Source: Bacteroidales bacterium
GTDB taxonomy: Bacteria; Bacteroidota; Bacteroidia; Bacteroidales; UBA932
Length of the DNA: 64,000 nt
Direction: 5' to 3'
Assembly: GCA_015060205.1 (NCBI GenBank)
Contig: SUYY01000001.1
Location: 39,717-103,716, forward strand
Shown: in pieces, positions 27,272-33,472 of the stretch
Layout: each line of letters opens with the position of its first letter
How positions within the stretch are numbered: position 1 is the first letter of the stretch
Made by a program: the position numbers and the translations under genes
The notes under the pieces: model-generated
Told to the model about the DNA's origin: nothing
The model's input: the letters and a program-made list of their open reading frames with translations, nothing else
The model's database searches: none

Positions 27272-27742
27272 CTCCTTCCTAAGTCTTTCTCTTCGTTCCT
27301 CTCTGTACTGCCGGATTTCCTCATCGATTTCCTCCATCGTCATATCGGAGATTCCGTTAGCGACAGCGGACGCGTGTATACGCTCGAATGCCTCCCATGC
27401 ATGCAGTATCGATGACTGCACATCTTCCGAATCATACAAGGAAACAGATTCGCTTAACACCTTGCCTTCACATTCCTCTGACAGAGCAATCACTTGCAGC
27501 ATATCTGCAGGCGGCAGGATTCGCTGCTCTGATGGAAAATGACGCATATTCCCGGTAATAAGATAGGCGTCATCCCTCATAAGATATGTTTCATAGAAGA
27601 TAATATCATTTACATCCACGAAATCCCGTTTTAAGCAATTGGGAGTATATTTAAGTCCTCTGGCAAGAAAAACCGTCAGTATTTCCTCAATATCGTCATG
27701 GCGAATGTTGAATTTGCTCCTTGAAAGAACTTCACTATATAT
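27263..27742 (-). pseudogene. C-terminal half of a split PIN-domain toxin, fused to an antitoxin tail
   Basis: The track shows 118 aa from a GTG at 27619, but the same frame continues upstream to about 27742 with YSEVLSRSKFNIRHDD, LTVFLARGLKYTPN and then FYETYLMRDDAYLITGN..HFP. That is the C-terminal half of a PIN-domain (COG1569-type) toxin. The PIN N-terminal half is found 5.2 kb away at 32923-33090. After LPPADMLQVIAL the frame runs straight into the C-terminal tail of a RelB/DinJ-type antitoxin (HAWEAFERIHASAVANGISD, then MTMEEIDEEI), duplicated from the intact antitoxin at 33087. This is a broken toxin fused to an antitoxin remnant, unlikely to be functional. Confidence 0.78.
27285..27418. 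repeat. Direct repeat copy A (antitoxin 3' end)
   Basis: A 134-bp segment nearly identical (about ten differences by eye) to 33112-33245, in the same orientation. It encodes the shared antitoxin tail. The two copies bracket the restriction-modification island. Confidence 0.85.
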
Positions 27743-27835
27743 GCAAAGATTACAGCCGAGAAGGTAAGCAACGACATTGAGAACCTATCCAAGCAGATAG
27801 AATCAATGGAGAGTTACATTTGTCAAGCCATTTGA
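27740..27835 (+). pseudogene. C-terminal remnant of a tyrosine recombinase
   Basis: The plus-strand frame reads YAKITAEKVSNDIENLSKQ then IESMESYICQAI and stop. This is the typical end of Bacteroidota tyrosine integrases, where the catalytic Tyr is in a (T)xxYAKIT context. No upstream integrase sequence remains: the frame abuts the PIN toxin fragment. It is a relic of the element that brought the island, or of a later deletion. Confidence 0.6.
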
Positions 27836-27854
27836 TAACCACTAAAACCAAGAA

Positions 27855-28256
27855 ATGATGAAACAAGAAAGAAACATAATAACAATGGATGAATACGGAA
27901 GAATCCACTTCCCGAGCACCACGAGCAATGACTTTGGGATGAGTACAAACGAACTGATAGACTTGTTTGGAGTTATATACACGACATTGAGGGCAAACAT
28001 CACAGCCATATACAAAAGCGGTGTCCTTAACGAGCACGAGGTGCAAAGGTGTATAAATATATCCAATGGAATAAGCATAGATGATTATACACTCTCGATG
28101 ATTGTTGCTCTATCCTTTCGACTGAATACATTTGGAGCATACAAGGTTAGAGAGTGTGTAATGAACAAACTCACAACCAATCCCAAAAACAGTATATTGT
28201 TTTTGAATGTGCGTACGCACGAATGTATGAATGAAAGCAAGTATAGTTTAAATTGA
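27855..28256 (+). CDS. Hypothetical protein of mobile elements
   Basis: 133 aa. It contains MDEYGRIHFP, then a helical block STNELIDLFGVIYTTLRANITAIYKSGVLNE that looks like a helix-turn-helix, and ISIDDYTLSMIVALSFRLNTFGAYKVRECV. I recall similar small proteins beside tyrosine recombinases in Bacteroidales elements, with no known function. The 27740 integrase remnant ends 19 nt upstream on the same strand, which supports origin in one element. A terminator overlaps its 3' end. DNA binding is a guess. Confidence 0.65.
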   Translation: MMKQERNIITMDEYGRIHFPSTTSNDFGMSTNELIDLFGVIYTTLRANITAIYKSGVLNEHEVQRCINISNGISIDDYTLSMIVALSFRLNTFGAYKVRECVMNKLTTNPKNSILFLNVRTHECMNESKYSLN

Positions 28257-28281
28257 GAATTTCATTCATACGCACTTTTTT
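28225..28281 (+). terminator. Terminator overlapping the stop of the 27855 gene
   Basis: GTATGAATGAAA pairs perfectly (12 bp) with TTTCATTCATAC, followed by GCAC and TTTTTT. The stop codon lies in the loop. From 28282 to 28638 I see no supportable gene. Confidence 0.7.
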
Positions 28282-28638
28282 GTCAATTCCCATCATACGT
28301 TCATTCCTCTATGTGTACAAAGTTATGTGCAAACCGACTTTGAAATCTGCAAGTTCAAGCGGCAAACCGTTTTCTGAACAATCTTCCTCTCATTCTTCGA
28401 GAGTATTGATCCGGAAAAAACTTGCATCTTTCAAGTCGCACATATAAAGTACCCATAGAGGAGATGACCGACCGATGGGAAACAGAATATTCAGATGGAT
28501 AGTAGAGCATGTATTGCTTCGCTATTCGTTCTTTCCTTTGGAGGAAGAATCCCTCCCTCAAAGAAACAAACTGATTAATCAATCGACATACCGATTAACC
28601 GATATATCAGTTAATTACTCAGTGAGTTAACAAACGAT

Positions 28639-28941
28639 ATGGTGAATGAATTGATGGAACATTTTAAAGAGCAATCAGTTGTAAATTTCATTTCTCTCTT
28701 AGGTGAATCTCAGTACACAGCAAGATGTCTTTTGAGCCGCTCGAAATATTTTCGGATGCTCAAAAGACTTGTGTTCTTCCAAACACAGCAAGGTCTGTTT
28801 TCAGCCGCTCCTAATGAATTGAGCCGCTTCAAACTTAATGTTCGCAGGAACATGGCAAGGTATGTTTTGAGTAACTCAAAACCTTTCGGGTTACTCCGGA
28901 ATGCCGCATTCCACGAACTTATCCCTCCGAAGTCGGAATAA
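28639..28941 (+). CDS. Doubtful small ORF (100 aa) over an inverted-repeat cluster
   Basis: The ATG ORF has basic, Phe/Leu/Arg-rich composition (RSKYFRMLKRLVFFQTQQG) and no recognisable domain. The DNA beneath is dominated by inverted repeats (28727-28768, and a 19-nt palindrome near 28863-28881), which constrain the sequence and may produce a fortuitous open frame. I list it because no other gene covers this stretch. The region may instead be a regulatory or structured segment upstream of the restriction-modification operon. Confidence 0.2.
   Translation: MVNELMEHFKEQSVVNFISLLGESQYTARCLLSRSKYFRMLKRLVFFQTQQGLFSAAPNELSRFKLNVRRNMARYVLSNSKPFGLLRNAAFHELIPPKSE
28727..28768. repeat. Strong inverted repeat upstream of the restriction-modification operon
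   Basis: GTCTTTTGAGC and GCTCAAAAGAC are perfect 11-bp arms, with an inner CGAAA/TTTCG stem continuing the pairing. Related fragments (GAGCCGCT; GTTTTGAGTAACTCAAAAC) recur over the next 150 bp. Confidence 0.7.
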
Positions 28942-29019
28942 TTGAATGTTTCACGATAAAATAACAATGCTTTTTTATGTTTGTCTGCAAAGCAGGTCCT
29001 CAATTTCAAATTAAATAAG

Positions 29020-29054
29020 TACTTTTGTATCTCTGATGCGGTATATACCGCATC
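29020..29054 (+). promoter_or_regulatory. Promoter and 20-bp palindrome of the restriction-modification operon
   Basis: TACTTTTG at 29020-29027 fits the -7 consensus. Starting about 7 nt later is the perfect palindrome GATGCGGTATATACCGCATC (29035-29054), placed at the expected transcription start and ending 15 nt before the vsr-methyltransferase ATG. This is the position of an operator, or of a 5'-end hairpin on the mRNA. It contains no CCGG site. Confidence 0.6.
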
Positions 29055-29069
29055 AAAACAAGAAAGATA

Positions 29070-30812
29070 ATGGATCACTTGACAAAAGAACAACGATATA
29101 AGAATATGTCGGCAAACAAAGGGAAGTGTACCAGGCTTGAACTTTTGTTTGGAAAATTGTTGTGGAATGCCGGTATCAGATATCGAAAGAATGATAAAAC
29201 GGTCTTTGGAAAACCGGACTTTGTTATTCGAAAAATGAAAATTGCGATATTTTGTGATGGTGAGTTTTGGCATGGCAGAAATTGGGATGAACGTAAAAAC
29301 GACCATAAAAGTAATTGTGATTTTTGGCATTCCAAGATTGAGCGGAACATCAGGAGAGACAAAGAAGTAAATAAACAATTAAAAGCACAAGGTTGGACAG
29401 TCTTTCGGTTTTGGGAAACTGAAATAACCAAAGAATCCGATAAATGCTTAAATAGAATTTTGCACTATATGAACGCTAAAACAAAAGCGACCGATAAAAT
29501 CGCCATTACACAAATGTGTGGCGGTAGCAAAGTATCGATGCAGATGTATGGTCCCCATTCATTGAATGATGATGGAACGATTATACCGTTTGAGGAACAA
29601 ATGGCGATAGTATCTCATTATCTCCATAATCAAGGATATAAATCTGCCAAGCCCTATGAGAACAAAGCCGAAGGATTGATAGAGGATATATACAATGTTC
29701 ATCATAAGACCATTGAAACCAATTGCGTGTCGGATGTTAGTGTTCAATATTCATTGTTCTCGGATATATTCTCTGTTCCTTTTTTGCCAACAGACAATCC
29801 TAAATTTACATTTATAGATTTATTTGCCGGCATTGGTGGTTTCAGAATGGCAATGCAGAATCTTGGAGGTAAATGCGTGTTTTCTTCAGAATGGGATGCA
29901 CAAGCACAAAAGACATATCTTTTGAATTATGGTGAAGTTCCTTTCGGTGATATTACCAAAGAAACTACTAAAGCATTTATACCGGACGATTTTGATATCT
30001 TGTGTGCAGGATTCCCTTGCCAAGCTTTTTCTTTAGCCGGCAAAAGATTGGGATTTGAGGAAACGCGAGGTACATTGTTCTTTGATGTGGCTGAAATCAT
30101 CCGTCGTAAGCGTCCTAAAGCATTCTTCTTGGAAAATGTCAAAGGATTACTCATGCATGATAAAGGGAAGACCATTCAGACTATATTAAAGGTTTTAAGG
30201 GAAGACTTGGATTACTATGTTCCTGACCCGCAAATAGTGAATGCAATGAATTTCGGCGTACCGCAACATCGAGAAAGAGTTTATATTGTTGGTTTCAGAA
30301 AAGACCAAAATGTAAACGAGTTCACATATCCGTCACCGACAGATAAGACCAAGACATTCGCTGATATTAAGGAAGAGCATACCGTTTCTGCCAAATACTA
30401 TCTATCCACTCAATATGTGAAAACCCTTGTGGCACATAAGGAGAGACACGCAGCCAAAGGCAATGGATTCGGTTATGAAATAATTCCGGATGACGGAGTG
30501 GCAAATGCTATTGTTGTCGGAGGTATGGGAAGGGAGCGTAATCTCGTTATTGATACACGTCTTGAAGATTTCACACCTGTTACCAATATTAAGGGTGAAA
30601 TAAATCGAGACGGCTTACGCAGAATGACTCCGAGAGAATGGGCTCGTTTGCAAGGTTTCCCGGATAATTTTATAATCGGGGTTGCTGATGCATCTGCATA
30701 TAAACAGTTCGGGAATTCGGTTGCTGTTCCTGCAATTCAAGCAACAGCCGAGGAAATCATTAAAAGAATTAACCTATCAAAATCTATTCAATATGGCACT
30801 AAAAGGAAATAA
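29070..30812 (+). CDS. Fused Vsr mismatch endonuclease and C5-cytosine methyltransferase (HpaII-like)
   Basis: 580 aa in one open frame. Residues 1 to about 140 are a Vsr endonuclease: NKGKCTRLELLFGKLLWNAGIRYR, GKPDFV, the Mg-site Asp block IAIFCDGEFWHGRN, FWHSKIERNIRRD and GWTVFRFWETEI. After a linker of about 100 residues comes a C5-methyltransferase from residue 246: motif I FIDLFAGIGGFR, motif IV CAGFPCQAFS (catalytic Cys about 317), motif VI FFLENVKGL, motif VIII QHRERVYIVG, and motif X FGNSVAVP. The methylase protects host DNA, presumably at CCGG given the neighbouring HpaII-family nuclease. Vsr nicks T:G mismatches that arise when 5-methylcytosine deaminates. In E. coli the two are separate genes. 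The DNA is visibly more AT-rich than flanking core genes. Confidence 0.92.
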   Translation: MDHLTKEQRYKNMSANKGKCTRLELLFGKLLWNAGIRYRKNDKTVFGKPDFVIRKMKIAIFCDGEFWHGRNWDERKNDHKSNCDFWHSKIERNIRRDKEVNKQLKAQGWTVFRFWETEITKESDKCLNRILHYMNAKTKATDKIAITQMCGGSKVSMQMYGPHSLNDDGTIIPFEEQMAIVSHYLHNQGYKSAKPYENKAEGLIEDIYNVHHKTIETNCVSDVSVQYSLFSDIFSVPFLPTDNPKFTFIDLFAGIGGFRMAMQNLGGKCVFSSEWDAQAQKTYLLNYGEVPFGDITKETTKAFIPDDFDILCAGFPCQAFSLAGKRLGFEETRGTLFFDVAEIIRRKRPKAFFLENVKGLLMHDKGKTIQTILKVLREDLDYYVPDPQIVNAMNFGVPQHRERVYIVGFRKDQNVNEFTYPSPTDKTKTFADIKEEHTVSAKYYLSTQYVKTLVAHKERHAAKGNGFGYEIIPDDGVANAIVVGGMGRERNLVIDTRLEDFTPVTNIKGEINRDGLRRMTPREWARLQGFPDNFIIGVADASAYKQFGNSVAVPAIQATAEEIIKRINLSKSIQYGTKRK

Positions 30813-31863
30813 AGGAGAGTGGAGTGAATTATATACTTTCTTTAAGTTACTTGCGGATGGTCGTCTATATTGTGGAGACGGTCAACTCAACCGTTATGAT
30901 GACAAGTTTTATCCAATTCTTGAAATATTTAGGGACGATTCTCCAAACAGAAACACCTACAAAGTACAAGTTGCCAAAAATAACATATTGGTAGCAGGAG
31001 AGACTGTAAATATAGAAATCTCACAAGAACGTTTCAAACAAGAAGCAGGCTTCTTGCTTGAACGTATTAAGAATATGGATAGCAACACTGACTTTTCATA
31101 CATCCAGCCATTCATGGAATTGATAGATAGCCATACCGTTAAAGCAAAATCCTCAGATAAAGCAGACATTCGTATTGTTATTCATAATCTACAAACTGGT
31201 TCTAAACCAGAACTTGGATACAGTATAAAATCCAAACTCGGTGCTGATTCCACATTAATAAATTCTAATAAAGACGGAACAAATTTTATTTATAGAGTTC
31301 AGGGTATTTCCGCTGAACAGGTTATAGAATTTAACTCTTTTGATAGTTTTAAAAAGAAATTTGATTATCTCAAATCTATTGGTGCTACAGTTTCTTATTA
31401 CAAAACTGCTAATGATGTATTGCATAAAAATCTTACGCTATTAGACTTAGGCATAGAAAGAATCGTTGCAGATAGTCTTATTGACTATTATAGTGGAAAT
31501 GGACGTACCATTGCAGAAATCACAGAACATATTTCTACAGCCGACCCACTTGATATAGCAAGTGATACAGACCAGCCGATGTATGCCTACAAGGTTAAAC
31601 AATTCTTACTTGCTTTTGCATTAGGATTAACTAGTTCCACACCTTGGTACGGAAACTTTCATGCTAACGGAGGATATATTGTAGTAAAAGAAGATGGTGA
31701 TATTATTTGTTACCATTTCTTTGACCGCAATGACCTTGAAGATTATTTATTCTTTAATACCCGTTTTGAAACTCCGAGTACTTCACGGCATCTTTTCGGG
31801 AATATCTATCAAGAAAATGACGAATATCTTTTGAAATTGAATTTACAAGTAAGATTTAAATAA
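30793..31863 (+). CDS. HpaII-family type II restriction endonuclease
   Basis: 356 aa from the ATG at 30793, which lies 20 nt inside the methyltransferase gene; the track's earlier start at 30682 is methyltransferase sequence in another frame. The N-terminus MALKGNKGEWSELYTFFKLLADG matches the HpaII family opening (GNKGEWSE), as do KAKSSDKADIRIVIHNL and LGYSIKSKLG. The length is close to that of R.HpaII. It should cut CCGG unless methylated by the fused methylase. The out-of-frame overlap with the methylase suggests translational coupling that keeps nuclease production behind methylase production. Confidence 0.85.
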   Translation: MALKGNKGEWSELYTFFKLLADGRLYCGDGQLNRYDDKFYPILEIFRDDSPNRNTYKVQVAKNNILVAGETVNIEISQERFKQEAGFLLERIKNMDSNTDFSYIQPFMELIDSHTVKAKSSDKADIRIVIHNLQTGSKPELGYSIKSKLGADSTLINSNKDGTNFIYRVQGISAEQVIEFNSFDSFKKKFDYLKSIGATVSYYKTANDVLHKNLTLLDLGIERIVADSLIDYYSGNGRTIAEITEHISTADPLDIASDTDQPMYAYKVKQFLLAFALGLTSSTPWYGNFHANGGYIVVKEDGDIICYHFFDRNDLEDYLFFNTRFETPSTSRHLFGNIYQENDEYLLKLNLQVRFK

Positions 31864-31873
31864 CTTACGAATT

Positions 31874-32755
31874 ATGGGAGCACTTATAGAAATAAATACT
31901 GATGGATTAGCAAAACTTGCAGAAACCGTTTGCCATGGATTAGGAATTACTGCATTCGGTAATAAAAAAATGGCAGATGCTGAAGCATATACTGCTATCA
32001 AACAGGCAGAGACAGAAACTCAAGTCGCTATTTTAAATCTTAAACGTGAGGAAGAGATTGCTAGTTATTTACTAGCCAAGGAAACAAGAAAATTGAATAA
32101 TACCAAAGCTGTCATATCTAAGGCTCAAAATAATTTTATGGAAGGAGAACAGGTTTCAGTTAATCCAGTTAATAAAGATTGGATTAATAGATTCCTAAAT
32201 ATAGTAGAAGATATTTCAGATGAAACTCTTCATGAGATATGGGGGCATATCTTAGCAGGTGAAGTTAAGACCCCCAATTCATACTCTTTGAGAACTTTGG
32301 AGTTGCTACGTAATATTACAAAAGATGAAGCTTCTTTATTTACAAAAGCAATTTCTTTTTATATTGAAAAGAATTTTATATGCACAGAAAGTTTTGTCCT
32401 TTCTTTACATGAGACATTGTTATTAGGAGAAATAGGATTATTAAACAATGAAGAATTGACGATGCAATGGACTGTGCCACCTCATAATAACTTGGAAATA
32501 ATATTGGACGATAAAACATTATTAATTCTTTTTAATGATACAGATAAAGCAATTAGTTGCTCAACTTCTGTGAAAAAACTTTCAAAAGCAGGAATAGAAA
32601 TTAGTTCAATAATTCAAAAGGATAGCAGAGATGAATTCTATTCTTCTATTGCAAACTTCTTTAAATCCAAAGGAATAACTCATGTTTATAAACATGAAAT
32701 TATAGAATATGGTGAATCTTGTCGGTATAAAACAAAAGGAATAGAACTTCTTTGA
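31874..32755 (+). CDS. DUF2806-like protein co-transcribed with the restriction-modification genes
   Basis: 293 aa. There is a short amphipathic N-terminus, then an Ala/Glu/Lys-rich helical segment at about 30-95 that could be a coiled coil. The recognisable block is NKDWINRFLNIVEDISDETL followed by HEIWGHILAGEVKTPNSYSL, which I associate with DUF2806. The C-terminal half (200-293) is of mixed character with no known motif. It starts 10 nt after the endonuclease stop and is followed by a terminator, so it is the third gene of the operon. The position suggests an accessory role in defence, or a separate abortive-type system. No catalytic residue is identifiable. Confidence 0.75.
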   Translation: MGALIEINTDGLAKLAETVCHGLGITAFGNKKMADAEAYTAIKQAETETQVAILNLKREEEIASYLLAKETRKLNNTKAVISKAQNNFMEGEQVSVNPVNKDWINRFLNIVEDISDETLHEIWGHILAGEVKTPNSYSLRTLELLRNITKDEASLFTKAISFYIEKNFICTESFVLSLHETLLLGEIGLLNNEELTMQWTVPPHNNLEIILDDKTLLILFNDTDKAISCSTSVKKLSKAGIEISSIIQKDSRDEFYSSIANFFKSKGITHVYKHEIIEYGESCRYKTKGIELL

Positions 32756-32768
32756 GTAAACTATCAAT

Positions 32769-32814
32769 AAAAGTAGTCAAACTCTTTGCTCAATCAAGGA
32801 ATTTGGCTACTTTT
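32769..32814 (+). terminator. Terminator of the restriction-modification operon
   Basis: AAAAGTAGTCAAA pairs with TTTGGCTACTTTT (13 bp, one G-U pair), ending in TTTTGTATT, 13 nt after the DUF2806-like stop. From 32815 to 32922 I see no gene, only short inverted repeats (AGTTGTT/AACAACT; ATATAGC-attc-GCTATAT). Confidence 0.75.
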
Positions 32815-32922
32815 GTATTAGAGTTGTTTGACAAAGCACAACACAGAAGATTGGTGCAATCCCGAAGTCTCCAAATCGTCACCAACAACTTTCTAATATA
32901 GCATTCGCTATATGTGTATCAA

Positions 32923-33090
32923 TCAGATACGGATTAATTGATTATCCTTTGCAAGGATATCATCGTTTATCATAGGAATGACACCACCGTCACGAACCAT
33001 GGTCATAATCAATCTTGTCGGCGAAAACTGATTACGAGTCAACATTGAAGACACTATTACATTAGTATCCAATACAGCATAGATTTTCAT
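32923..33090 (-). pseudogene. N-terminal fragment of a PIN-domain toxin
   Basis: The frame starts at ATG 33090, which overlaps the antitoxin's TGA as ATGA, the standard coupling in toxin-antitoxin operons. It reads MKIYAVLDTNVIVSSMLT (PIN first Asp, DTNV) through VIPMINDDIL, then runs into foreign sequence and stops after 55 codons. A full PIN toxin of this group is about 135-140 aa; its missing second half is at 27.5-27.74 kb. The fragment lacks the C-terminal acidic residues, so it should be inactive. Confidence 0.82.
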
Positions 33091-33407
33091 TTCTGCAACT
33101 CCTTAATTCTCCTTTCTCTTCGCTCCTCTCTGTACTGCCGGATTTCCTCATCGATTTCCTCCATCGTCATATCTGATATTCCGTTAGCGACAGCGGTTGC
33201 GTGTATACGCTCGAATGCCTCCCATGCACGTTGAATCGATGCCTGTTTCTCGGATTCAACAGAGAAAGGCAGTCTCTCCTGCTTTACAACTGCTCGTGCA
33301 AACATATTGAATGCGGTATTCGCACTCATTCCGAAATCCTTACACAGTTCATCAAATCTTTCTTTAATATCCGAATCAATACGGACGGTAAATGCAGTCT
33401 GTCCCAT
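33087..33407 (-). CDS. RelB/DinJ-family antitoxin, now orphaned
   Basis: 106 aa from the ATG at 33407 (MGQTAFTVRIDSDIKERFDE); the track's upstream start adds non-homologous residues. The ribbon-helix-helix region runs to ANTAFNMFARAVVKQERLPF. The tail is AWEAFERIHATAVANGISDM with a basic end RQYREERRERR. It would bind its own promoter and neutralise a toxin. Its partner toxin gene, overlapping by 4 nt, is truncated, so only the antitoxin survives. It could still act as an anti-toxin or repressor for other loci. Confidence 0.85.
   Translation of the reverse strand: MGQTAFTVRIDSDIKERFDELCKDFGMSANTAFNMFARAVVKQERLPFSVESEKQASIQRAWEAFERIHATAVANGISDMTMEEIDEEIRQYREERRERRIKELQK
33112..33245. repeat. 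Direct repeat copy B (antitoxin 3' end)
   Basis: Partner of 27285-27418 in the same orientation and of the same 134-bp length. This copy is part of the intact antitoxin gene. Confidence 0.85.
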
Positions 33408-33472
33408 AACCGTTTTTTGTACAAATATAGGAAAATATTTAAAATCCGCACCATTATGATACCATAAAGGCA

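Noticed and set aside
28253-28447. 64-aa ORF downstream of the 27855 gene
   Set aside because: It starts in the terminator stem region, lacks any domain, and has no plausible start context.
27742-32954. Clean integrase attachment site (att core TGCAA at both junctions)
   Set aside because: Five bases is too short, joining there does not restore the toxin frame, and the integrase is reduced to its last 31 codons.
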